From assembly GCA_029778515.1 (NCBI GenBank), contig JAKOQD010000339.1:1-21684 (forward strand): DNA of 21,684 bases, written 5' to 3'. The position numbers and the translations under genes were made by a program. Source of the DNA: Actinomycetes bacterium (lineage in GTDB: Bacteria; Actinomycetota; Actinomycetes; Propionibacteriales; Propionibacteriaceae). The notes under the pieces were generated by a model, which was not told the DNA's origin, made no database searches, and saw only the letters and a program-made list of their open reading frames with translations. This document shows, in pieces, positions 1 through 6,389 of this stretch (its first letter is position 1; every line of letters begins with the position of its first letter).

Positions 1-1
1 C

Positions 2-262
2 CGTTCGGCCCGAAACCAGGACCTCGACCACACCGTCCCCTACCGCGAAGGCGCCAAAGGGCAGACCCGCGCCAGCAATCTCGGCCCACTCTCGCGCAAA
101 GCGCACCGCGCGAAGACCCACGGCGGCTGGCAACTCGAACAACCCACACCCGGTACCTTCCACTGGCGATCACCTGGCGGCTATCACTATCGGGTCGGAC
201 GAAACGGCACGCGTCCCAAGCCGGACGACCCGCTCGGCCAGATGATGTGGAACATCTTCTGA
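2..262 (+). CDS. HNH endonuclease, DUF222/13E12 type (3' end only)
   Basis: Only the last 86 codons are in the window; the reading frame is open from base 2 and ends at a TGA. The visible part is the C-terminal HNH nuclease domain. It has an LDHTVPY segment (the D-H of the motif), then a RASNLGPLSRKAHRAKTHGGW-like stretch in which the asparagine and the later histidines complete the HNH metal site. The protein ends in QMMWNIF. This spacing is typical of the DUF222-plus-HNH proteins that occur in many copies in actinobacterial genomes, often with 13E12 repeats. Their biological role is unsettled; some copies are linked to mobile elements. The N-terminal DUF222 part is inferred, not seen. It is unlikely to be functionally linked to the sugar genes that follow. 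Confidence 0.8.
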   Translation, partial: RSARNQDLDHTVPYREGAKGQTRASNLGPLSRKAHRAKTHGGWQLEQPTPGTFHWRSPGGYHYRVGRNGTRPKPDDPLGQMMWNIF

Positions 263-466
263 CCACCTTTCTCGGTTCTACGGATCATGGCCAGCTTCGC
301 CGTGCAGCATGGCTAGCCTCGTCGGGTGAACGTGTTTGAGGTTGCCCAGGAGTTCCTGCAGCACGCCTTCCCGCAGGCGACCAGCGCGTCGGCGTCCGGA
401 GGAGTGGTGACGCTGTCGATCCAGGCATGAGCCGGACCCTGGTCACCCCTGCCGCACTGGAGGTGC

Positions 467-1201
467 TCAGCCCCAGAGGCTGTTGAGGTGCTGACGCGGC
501 CGGTAGGGCTGGTTGACAGCGGCCAACTCGTCCGCGGTCAAGACGAGATTTAGGGCTGCGAGCGCGTCCGTCAGGTGCTGGGGCTTGGTCACGGTCGGCG
601 GACTCGTCGTAGAGCGCACCCTGCATCTCGTCGGTCTCGGAGCGGGCGGTTTCAGCAGTCCAGTCCCGGGTGAGCTTGCCGCGAGCCAGCGGGCTCCACG
701 GCATCGCGGCGACTCCCAACGCGGCCGTCGCGGGGTAGCTTTCGCGCTCCTCCTCGCGGTTGAGCAGGTTGTAGTAACTCAGGGTCTCTTCAAGTGGTGT
801 GGCCGCGTCCCAGAAATGGGTCGGGTAGAGGTCGATGTAGTCGGTCCGAGACGGCGCCGGGAGTTGTCGACCTCGGTGAAGATCGCCTTGCGGGACAGCC
901 CCGAGCGGTTGGGGCCCTCGCCGGTCGGGTAGTAGACCTTGGTCGCGATCACCGGTTCGTCCCGGCGGCCGAAGTCGCGCAGGGCGCGTCCGCGGATCTC
1001 CTCACCGGTACCGTCGGAGTAGACGTTCGCGGAGTCGAAGAAGTTGATCCCGGCTTCCACCGCGCCGCGGATCACTTCGCGCGAGTCGTCCTCGCCAAGC
1101 GTCCAGGCATGCGAACCACGGCCCGGGACGCCGAAGCTCATGCATCCCACGCAGATGGGTGAGATCTCCAAGCCAGTGTGGCCAAGCTTCCGATACTTCA
1201 T
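467..1201 (-). pseudogene. decayed aldo/keto reductase
   Basis: The N-terminus is a good aldo/keto reductase: MKYRKLGHTGLEISPICVG, then NFFDSANVYSDGTGEE (catalytic Asp and Tyr region) and VIATKVYYPTGEGPN (Lys). Near base 845 one base appears lost (RRRLGP instead of RRLGTDY), and the frame moves to one reading YIDLYPTHFWDAATPLEETL. That frame runs straight into YYNLLNREEERES, so the roughly 45 residues normally between these motifs, including the catalytic-His strand region, are missing (junction near 778). It continues through AMPWSPLARGKLTRDW and LYDESADR, then jumps at about 590 to TKPQHLTDALAALNLVLTADE and a C-terminus ending HLNSLWG. A second block of about 45 residues, which normally holds the NADP-binding region, is gone. 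The remnant codes for about 240 residues against about 330 for the family. It starts divergently from the IolE-like gene, so it may once have shared that promoter region. The two clean in-phase or near-phase losses argue for real decay rather than read errors. Confidence 0.85.
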
Positions 1202-1275
1202 GACCGCGCCTTAGGGCGCCGGTGGGTGCTGAGACAGGTACTGGGAGTAGCCTGTTGGAGGCGAACCTGCTCTAG

Positions 1276-1304
1276 TTGTACTGGTCGTCGCGCGCAAGTA
1301 GCAC
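1276..1304 (+). promoter_or_regulatory. putative promoter of the IolE-like gene
   Basis: TTGTAC (1276-1281) and TAGCAC (1299-1304) are separated by 17 bases, which fits a weak sigma-70-type promoter. The proposed -10 box is the left half of the palindromic operator, so a bound repressor would block it. The assignment rests on spacing alone; the -10 match is poor. Confidence 0.35.
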
Positions 1305-1310
1305 GTGCTA
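1299..1310. promoter_or_regulatory. LacI-type operator, perfect palindrome TAGCACGTGCTA
   Basis: A perfect 12-base palindrome lies 32 bases before the start of the IolE-like gene. The core CACGTG and flanking TAG/CTA recur near 3478, 3491, 6184 and 6260, always just upstream of genes of this cluster. LacI-family repressors bind even palindromes of this form, and a LacI gene is the next gene but one. That this LacI is the one that binds here is inference. Confidence 0.7.
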
Positions 1311-1342
1311 GCACAGCCCCCAAGAAATGAAGGAGCAAATCA

Positions 1343-2203
1343 ATGAAGATCGCTGGAGCCCCGATCAGCTGGGGCGTGTGTGAGGTACCGAACTGGGGCT
1401 ATCAGATGGCACCGGAGCGAGTCATGGCCGAAATGCGCGAGATCGGCCTAACTGCAACCGAGTTCGGCCCGCAAGGTTGGCTGCCGGTTGACGCTGAGGC
1501 ACGGGCCGTTGAGGTAGCGAAGTTCGGGCTGACGCCGGTGGGTGCGTTCTTCCTCGCCGTGATGCATGATCCGGCGATCGATCCGATCCCTGCGGTGTTG
1601 GCCGAGTTGCGCGCATTCGAGGTGGCCGGCGGCTCCTACCTGATCCTCGCCGCGGCGTCCGGAGCGGAGGGCTACGACGCCCGTCCGGTGCTGGACGATG
1701 CCGGCTGGCAGACCCTCTTCGAGAACCTCGATCGGATCAGCGCCGTCTGCGCGGCCAAGGGTGTGACCGCGTGCCTGCACCCGCACTGGGGCACCATGGT
1801 GCAGAACGCCGACGAGGTCGACCGCGTGCTGCGCAACAGTTCAGTTGGGCTTTGTCTCGACACCGGCCACATCACCTGCGGTGGCGGTGACCCGGCGGCG
1901 ATCGTGGCCGAGTTCGCCGACCGGGTCGAGATCGTCCACGCCAAGGACGTGCGCAAGTCGCTTACCGATCAGCTTCTGACCAGTGGACTCACCTGGCCAG
2001 AGGGCATCAGGGCCGGCATGTTCACCCCGATCGGTGAAGGTGACATCGACTTCGCGGCGATCGTCGGGAGATTGGCCGAAGCGGGCTTCGATGGCTACTA
2101 CGTGCTGGAGCAGGACATCATGATCGACGACGAGCCTCCGGCAGGCGGCGGCCCGGTTGCCAACGCCCGCAAGTCGCTGGCTGCTCTGCGCGCCCTCGCC
2201 TGA
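1343..2203 (+). CDS. IolE-like TIM-barrel enzyme (inosose dehydratase / sugar isomerase family)
   Basis: This is a 286-residue protein of the xylose-isomerase-like TIM-barrel superfamily. It opens with KIAGAPISWGVCEVPNWGY, the N-terminal signature of the IolE branch (2-keto-myo-inositol dehydratase), and has TEFGPQGWLP at 39-48. Candidate metal or active-site residues are H146 and H148 (CLHPHWG), D173 and H176 (LCLDTGH), H199 and K201 (VHAKD) and E256 (VLEQD). IolE removes water from an inosose to give a diketone; other members of this branch are sugar epimerases or isomerases, so the exact reaction is open. The start is supported by AAGGAG eight bases upstream. It is transcribed alone, divergent from the reductase remnant and convergent with the LacI gene. 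A LacI operator precedes it. The absence of iolB, iolC and iolD nearby weakens the inference that the substrate is myo-inositol. Confidence 0.8.
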   Translation: MKIAGAPISWGVCEVPNWGYQMAPERVMAEMREIGLTATEFGPQGWLPVDAEARAVEVAKFGLTPVGAFFLAVMHDPAIDPIPAVLAELRAFEVAGGSYLILAAASGAEGYDARPVLDDAGWQTLFENLDRISAVCAAKGVTACLHPHWGTMVQNADEVDRVLRNSSVGLCLDTGHITCGGGDPAAIVAEFADRVEIVHAKDVRKSLTDQLLTSGLTWPEGIRAGMFTPIGEGDIDFAAIVGRLAEAGFDGYYVLEQDIMIDDEPPAGGGPVANARKSLAALRALA

Positions 2204-2250
2204 GCACGGGCGTCTCCCGGCTGGCAACGTCATAACGGCTGGCCAACGTC

Positions 2251-2270
2251 ATCCCGGCGAAGGCCGGGAT
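2251..2270. repeat. hairpin ATCCCGGC-GAAG-GCCGGGAT, probable bidirectional terminator or dispersed repeat
   Basis: A perfect eight-base stem with a four-base loop lies in the 73-base gap between two convergent genes, where a terminator is expected. There is no T-run on either side. The surrounding GTCATCCCGGCGAAGGCCGG is a kind of intergenic palindrome that recurs in many high-GC genomes, so this may be a repeat unit rather than a dedicated terminator. The gap also holds a short imperfect tandem, GGCTGGCAACGTCAT and GGCTGGCCAACGTCAT, at 2219-2252. Confidence 0.5.
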
Positions 2271-2276
2271 CTCTCG

Positions 2277-3341
2277 TCACGACCGACGCGAGATTTCGGC
2301 CGCGCTGTCCGGCGGTGCTGCCGTCGTTTCCCGTGCAACCAGCTGCGGCTGCACGATCACCTCGCGTGCCGGCATCCCGTTGACCTGTTCGATCGCCAGC
2401 CGCACGGCCTGGTGGGCCTGGGTCTGGGTGTCCTGCGAGATCGTGCTCATCTGGACGTGAGTTCTCCGCGATAGCCGGGAGTCGTCATAGCCCATGATCG
2501 AAATGTCCTGGGGGACGCTGAGCCCGGCGCGGATGGCGTAGTCGAGCGCCCCGGCGGCACAACGGTCGTTAAAACCGATCACTGCGGTGGGTCGTACAGA
2601 TCGGCTGAGGAGTTCCGCCATGCCTCGAGCGCCATCTTCTTCGGTGGGGCCGCCCAACACCACGTCGATGTGCTCGTCGAACCGAAGGCGCTGCATGGTC
2701 TTTCGGTAGCTCGACCTACGTTCGACACTGCCAGGCACCCGCGCGCCGTCGATGTGTGCGATCCGGGTATGGCCAAGGCTGGCGAGATGCTCCACGGCCA
2801 TGCGCAGGCCCGCACGATCATCGCCCCTCACCACCCCGACGGTGGACTCCTTCAGGCGCCTCGCAACCGAGATCACCGGAACCCGCTTCGACACCGTCTG
2901 TAGGTGCTTGGCTTCTTCCTTGAGACTCAGCACGATCAGGGCCTCGCAGCGCTCGCGAATCAGCGACTCGATCGCCGTGCTCTCGTCCCGGGTGGGGGCG
3001 ACTGCGCTCAGGGCAAGGTCGTAGCCCTGCTCTGCGGCGGCCAGGTACAGCTGCTCGACCACGTCGCCATGGAAGGGGTGCTGCAGCCAGAAGGCAACGC
3101 CGATCAGCCGCGACGACTTCTGCCGCAGCTTGCGAGCGCGGTCGTCGGGCACGTAGCCCAACTCCGCGGCGACCTTCAGAACGCGTTGGCGGGTGGCTTC
3201 GCTGGCCCCCTTGGCGTCTCGCATGACGATGGAGACGAGGGGACGGGATACGCCGGCGGCTTCCGCAACGTCCCCCATCGTGGGCCGGTGCATTCGACGC
3301 GCCTCGCCGGCGCCCTGGTCCGCTTCGGCGTCCCCGCTCAT
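2277..3341 (-). CDS. LacI-family transcriptional repressor
   Basis: A 354-residue protein with an N-terminal LacI helix-turn-helix, PTMGDVAEAAGVSRPLVSIV, followed by the hinge segment ATRQRVLKVAAELGYVPDDRA. The rest is a periplasmic-binding-protein-like effector domain (RLIGVAFWL, then AVIGFNDRCAAGALDYAI, then ISIMGYDDS). The reading frame extends upstream to 3464. I chose the ATG at 3341 because GGAAGGAA precedes it by about ten bases and because the upstream extension does not look like LacI sequence. The family binds a sugar-like effector that changes DNA affinity. The gene faces away from the dehydrogenase gene, and two tandem copies of the TAGCACGTG operator lie in the shared intergenic region. 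It therefore probably regulates itself as well as the IolE-like gene, the dehydrogenase operon and the importer. Confidence 0.93.
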   Translation of the reverse strand: MSGDAEADQGAGEARRMHRPTMGDVAEAAGVSRPLVSIVMRDAKGASEATRQRVLKVAAELGYVPDDRARKLRQKSSRLIGVAFWLQHPFHGDVVEQLYLAAAEQGYDLALSAVAPTRDESTAIESLIRERCEALIVLSLKEEAKHLQTVSKRVPVISVARRLKESTVGVVRGDDRAGLRMAVEHLASLGHTRIAHIDGARVPGSVERRSSYRKTMQRLRFDEHIDVVLGGPTEEDGARGMAELLSRSVRPTAVIGFNDRCAAGALDYAIRAGLSVPQDISIMGYDDSRLSRRTHVQMSTISQDTQTQAHQAVRLAIEQVNGMPAREVIVQPQLVARETTAAPPDSAAEISRRS

Positions 3342-3477
3342 GACGTCCAGTTCCTTCCCGCCGACAGCCCGCGCCGGGCGCCGCCTGCGGCAGTCTACCG
3401 ACCAGGGATTTTCGCGCAGGGCCCGTTGGCTAGATGTTCTGACAAACACTTGACTCGCGTCCATCTTTGGCTCACAC

Positions 3478-3502
3478 TAGCACGTGTTACTAGCACGTGT
3501 GA
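3478..3502. promoter_or_regulatory. tandem LacI-type operators between lacI-like gene and dehydrogenase gene
   Basis: Two copies, TAGCACGTGTTA (3478-3489) and TAGCACGTGTGA (3491-3502), sit 13 bases apart and match the perfect palindrome at 1299 in nine leading positions. They end 18 bases before the dehydrogenase start codon. The spacing is just over one helical turn, so two dimers could bind neighbouring faces. A possible -35, TTGGCT (3467-3472), lies 18 bases upstream of the second TAGCAC, again making the operator overlap the -10. Confidence 0.7.
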
Positions 3503-3520
3503 GATTGGAGAACAGAGAAC

Positions 3521-4576
3521 ATGTCAGTTGACGACGAAGTCACTGGTCCAGGCAATCCTTGGCCGTTGCGCGTTGCCCTGATCGGTGCCGGGCGGATCGG
3601 CAGCAGCCACGCAGAGCTGCTCGCGAACCGAGTGCCCGGCGTCGAGTTGGCCGCTATCTACGACCCGATCGAAGGGGCGGCAGCCAGACTTGCCGCCAAG
3701 CTAGCCGTGCCCTTCGCCACCCACAATATCGACGACATCTGGAGCGGTCCCGCTATCCATGCTGTCGCCATCGCCGCTCCCGCACGGTCCCACACTGATC
3801 TGGTGGTGGCCGCCGCAGGCGCCGGCAAGCACGTGTTCGTGGAGAAGCCAATGGCGGTAACCCTCGAAGACGCCGACCGGGCCATCGCTGCCGCCGAAGC
3901 GTCCGGCGTGATCCTGCAGGTCGGGTTCAACCGGCGCTACGCCGCAGGCTTCGCTGCCGCCCGCGCCGCCGTGGACGCCGGCGTGGTTGGAGAGCCGCAA
4001 CTATTGCGGTCGCTCACCCGCGACCCAGGGCCGTTCATGGGCGACCCCACCCGGATCCCCCAATGGACAATCTTCTTCGAGACCCTGATCCATGACTTCG
4101 ACACGGTGTGCTGGCTCAACCCGAACGCGAAGCCGGTGCGGGTCACCGCCCTGGCCGACGCGCTCGTCCGTCCGGATGGCAAGGAAATCGGCCACCTCGA
4201 CACGTCGGTCGTGACCATCGAGTTCGACAACGGTGCGATCGCCGTTGCGGAGGCCAACTTCTGCGCGATGTATGGCTATGACGTCCGCGGCGAGGTCTTC
4301 GGCTCGGCCGGTATGTGCACGGCCGGCGACGTCCGAGCCACCAACCTGACCGCGTACACAGCCACGGGAATCAGCGTCGAGACCTCCCGCCTGGATTCCG
4401 ACCTGCTGCGGGACGCGTACCTGGGTGAGTTCGAGGCATTCGCCACTGCCATCCGGGCTGGCGGACCGTCCCCGGTTCCCGGTTCCGCGGCGCGCCTCGC
4501 CTTGGCGATCGCGCTCGCGTCCATCAAGAGCGTGCAGGAGAAGCGCGCGGTGAACATCGAGGAGGTCGACCGATGA
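3521..4576 (+). CDS. Gfo/Idh/MocA-family NAD(P)-dependent dehydrogenase (inositol-dehydrogenase-like)
   Basis: A 351-residue oxidoreductase. The N-terminal Rossmann fold has ALIGAGRIGSSH (nucleotide-binding GAGRIG at 22-27) and the acidic residue in AAIYDP. The family EKP motif is at 108-110, with K109 as the expected catalytic lysine. GFNRRY (135-140) and the segment FFETLIHDFD (185-194, H191 catalytic) follow, as in inositol 2-dehydrogenases, which oxidise a ring hydroxyl to a keto group. The position four before this histidine, usually Asp in IolG, is Glu (E187). That may mean a different sugar or cyclitol substrate. Its stop overlaps the start of the next gene (ATGA), so the two are translationally coupled. 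The ribosome binding site is weak (TTGGAG about 14 bases upstream). Two operators precede it directly. Confidence 0.85.
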   Translation: MSVDDEVTGPGNPWPLRVALIGAGRIGSSHAELLANRVPGVELAAIYDPIEGAAARLAAKLAVPFATHNIDDIWSGPAIHAVAIAAPARSHTDLVVAAAGAGKHVFVEKPMAVTLEDADRAIAAAEASGVILQVGFNRRYAAGFAAARAAVDAGVVGEPQLLRSLTRDPGPFMGDPTRIPQWTIFFETLIHDFDTVCWLNPNAKPVRVTALADALVRPDGKEIGHLDTSVVTIEFDNGAIAVAEANFCAMYGYDVRGEVFGSAGMCTAGDVRATNLTAYTATGISVETSRLDSDLLRDAYLGEFEAFATAIRAGGPSPVPGSAARLALAIALASIKSVQEKRAVNIEEVDR

Positions 4577-5346
4577 GCTACCGTCTTGCCGCCAGTTCGG
4601 AGATGATCTACCTCGACCGGCCATTTCTGGAGCGGGTCGAGCGCATTCGTGATCGGGGTCTCCTGGTAGAGATCTGGGACTGGTCGAACAAGGACATCGA
4701 CGCCCTCGCCAACAGCGGCGCAGAGATCGTCTCCATGACCGGCTACCTCACCGGCACCCTCACCGACGACGACGGCATCGAGCAGTTCCTCGCCACGGCC
4801 GAGCAGTCGATCGAGGTGGCCAAGCGGCTGAACTGCCCGAGCCTGAACGTGCACGGTACCGGCCTGGGTGAGGGCGGGCTGCCGGTGAAGCCGGTCCAGG
4901 TGGTCACGCCGGGCATGTGGTTGCGCGCCGCCGACACCCTGCGCCGGCTCGCTGAACTGGGAGCCAAGCACGACAAGGTGTTCACCCTGGAGAACCTCAA
5001 CCTTCCGGTCGATCACCCCGGTACCCCCTTCGCGCTGGCGCGCGACACCAAAACCCTCGTCGCTGCGGTCGACTCCCCGCACCTTCGCATGAATCTCGAC
5101 CTGTACCACGCCCAGATTGGTGAGGGGAACCTGATCGAGTTGGTGCGGGAGTGCCAGCCGTGGATCGGCGAGATCCAGGTCGCCGACGTGCCTGGACGTT
5201 GTGAGCCGGGGACGGGTGAGGTGAATTACGCCGCGGTCGCCGCTGCGCTCAAGGACATCGGCTACTCCGGCGTGGTGGCCATGGAGGCCTTCGCCAAGGG
5301 TGATTCCGATGTCGCTCTGGACGCCTTCTGCGCGGCCTTCAGCTGA
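4573..5346 (+). CDS. hydroxypyruvate-isomerase-like TIM-barrel sugar isomerase/epimerase
   Basis: A 257-residue xylose-isomerase-like TIM barrel. The segment IQVADVPGRCEPGTGEVNY (201-219) is the signature of the Hyi branch. The likely metal ligands can be read as E140 (TLENLN), D176 (NLDLYH), Q202 (IQVAD) and E238 (AMEAF), with H179 nearby, so the active site looks intact. Hyi itself interconverts hydroxypyruvate and tartronate semialdehyde. Relatives next to Gfo/Idh/MocA dehydrogenases act on keto sugars or keto cyclitols. The ATG overlaps the dehydrogenase TGA by four bases, so the two enzymes are very likely made together and act in sequence. The GntR gene follows 42 bases later and could be in the same transcript. 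Confidence 0.82.
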   Translation: MSYRLAASSEMIYLDRPFLERVERIRDRGLLVEIWDWSNKDIDALANSGAEIVSMTGYLTGTLTDDDGIEQFLATAEQSIEVAKRLNCPSLNVHGTGLGEGGLPVKPVQVVTPGMWLRAADTLRRLAELGAKHDKVFTLENLNLPVDHPGTPFALARDTKTLVAAVDSPHLRMNLDLYHAQIGEGNLIELVRECQPWIGEIQVADVPGRCEPGTGEVNYAAVAAALKDIGYSGVVAMEAFAKGDSDVALDAFCAAFS

Positions 5347-5388
5347 CGCCGACACGAAACCCACAGCGGCGACGGTTAGGAGAAGAAG

Positions 5389-6144
5389 GTGATCATCGAA
5401 ACGCAGAACCCTGCGTTCACTGTGCTCCTCGATCGCGCGAGCCCGTCGCCGCTGTACCACCAACTCGTGCAGCAGTTCACGGCCGCGATCGAGAGCGGTG
5501 TGCTGAAACCCGGCGAAGCGCTGGAGCGGGAAGACCTCTTCGCGGCCAGACTCGCCGTCGCCCGGCCGACCCTCCGGCGGGCCTTGGTCGAGTTGGCAAG
5601 TAAGGGGCTGATCACCAGGTCGCGCGGCCGGGGCACCGAAGTGGTCGGTCCCTTTTCTCGGACGGTTCAGCCCGCCCGAGAGGCATGGCTGGCTTGCCCC
5701 GAACCCAGTGATCAGGCTGTCCTACGGCTTGTTCGACTCGAGCCGGACCGAGTCGAGCCGCGGGCTGCGCTCGACCTCGGCCTGGATCGGGACGGTGCGC
5801 TGGTCTACCTCGAGCAGTTGGAAGTGGACCAGGACAAGCGGATCAGCTTCCGTAAGGAGTGGTTGCCTGGCTCGCTGGTGGGTCCGGTGCTGCACAACCT
5901 GTCCACGACGCCGGTGCGACGGGTCCTTGCCGACATTGGGCATGCCACAGTGCGGGACCAGCGCACCTTTGAGTTCCGGCCTCCGGACGCGACCGAGAAG
6001 GCAGCCCTGGGTCTGGATGACTCGGAGCGGATCTTCGCGGTGCGGATCGTCGCCTTCGATCAAGGTGGAACTCCGATTGAGGTGGCAACGGTGGTCTACG
6101 TGAATGAGCCGGCGCTGGACCACGATCTGCGGCGTGCCAGCTAG
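5389..6144 (+). CDS. GntR-family transcriptional regulator (HutC/UTRA type)
   Basis: A 251-residue regulator starting at GTG with AGGAG eight bases upstream. Residues about 20-85 form the winged helix (PLYHQLVQQFTAAIESG, then ARPTLRRALVELASKGLI, then RSRGRGTEV). From about 105 to 245 there is a UTRA ligand-binding domain (LVYLEQLEVDQDKRISFRKE, then RTFEFRPPDATEKAALGL, then IEVATVVYVNEPALDHDL). The UTRA domain senses small metabolites such as phosphosugars. It lies between the two coupled enzymes and the importer operon, so it may give a second, intracellular-metabolite signal on top of LacI. Candidate binding sites are the palindromes at 6202-6225, GTTAGATAAC being closest to the GT...AC form of this family. 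Confidence 0.9.
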   Translation: MIIETQNPAFTVLLDRASPSPLYHQLVQQFTAAIESGVLKPGEALEREDLFAARLAVARPTLRRALVELASKGLITRSRGRGTEVVGPFSRTVQPAREAWLACPEPSDQAVLRLVRLEPDRVEPRAALDLGLDRDGALVYLEQLEVDQDKRISFRKEWLPGSLVGPVLHNLSTTPVRRVLADIGHATVRDQRTFEFRPPDATEKAALGLDDSERIFAVRIVAFDQGGTPIEVATVVYVNEPALDHDLRRAS

Positions 6145-6183
6145 TTATCGCCGGACGCGAACCAGCGGGCATCCGGCACTGAC

Positions 6184-6195
6184 TAGCACGTGAAA
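6184..6195. promoter_or_regulatory. LacI-type operator half-match TAGCACGTGAAA
   Basis: The first nine bases are identical to the perfect operator at 1299; the right arm is degraded. It lies 76 bases upstream of a second, better copy at 6260. The pair flanks the -35 region, an arrangement that could allow DNA looping by a tetrameric LacI protein. Confidence 0.5.
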
Positions 6196-6201
6196 GCAAC
6201 A

Positions 6202-6225
6202 GTTAGATAACACCTGCTAGCAGGT
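6202..6225. promoter_or_regulatory. two adjacent palindromes, possible GntR or second LacI sites
   Basis: GTTAGATAAC (6202-6211) is a palindrome around a GA centre. ACCTGCTAGCAGGT (6212-6225) is a perfect 14-base palindrome directly beside it. Neither contains the CACGTG core of the LacI operators. They lie upstream of the importer promoter and just after the GntR gene, so a GntR site is a reasonable guess. A hairpin role is also possible. Confidence 0.45.
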
Positions 6226-6238
6226 TCGTAACAATGTA

Positions 6239-6271
6239 TTGACAAAGCGGTTCAGATGCTAGAACGTGCTA
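6239..6271 (+). promoter_or_regulatory. importer-operon promoter with overlapping LacI-type operator
   Basis: TTGACA at 6239-6244 is a perfect -35 box. The best -10 is TAGAAC at 6260-6265, with a short 15-base spacer. TAGAACGTGCTA (6260-6271) matches the perfect operator with one mismatch and would cover that -10. The leader from here to the ATPase start is about 118 bases and holds no ORF I can support. Confidence 0.55.
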
Positions 6272-6389
6272 TACGAAGTCGTCGCTGATGGTCGGGGCGA
6301 GTTCGTCGGGCACAGACCCGACCCTCGATCGGCAATCCGAGAACGACGGTCACTAGAGACATGCGACACCAACAGCGAGGAGGCTGAAG

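Noticed and set aside
326..430. A 34-residue GTG-started frame (VNVFEVAQEFLQHAF...) between the HNH gene and the reductase remnant.
   Set aside because: It looks protein-like, but it has no ribosome binding site and no recognisable family. It could be a gene fragment; I could not support it as a gene.
513..1162. Long plus-strand frames across the reductase remnant.
   Set aside because: They are antisense to sequence that clearly encodes aldo/keto reductase motifs, and their own products are low-complexity.
2904..3581. A 225-residue plus-strand frame opposite the LacI gene.
   Set aside because: The minus strand has unambiguous LacI domains; the plus frame shows no family motifs and arises from high GC third positions.
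4276..5463. A 395-residue minus-strand frame across the dehydrogenase and isomerase genes.
   Set aside because: It is antisense to two recognised enzymes, and is rich in Arg, His, Gly and Val without motifs, a typical shadow in GC-rich DNA.
6270..6275. TATACG as the -10 box for the importer promoter.
   Set aside because: It looks more like a -10 than TAGAAC, but lies 25 bases from the TTGACA, which is too far.
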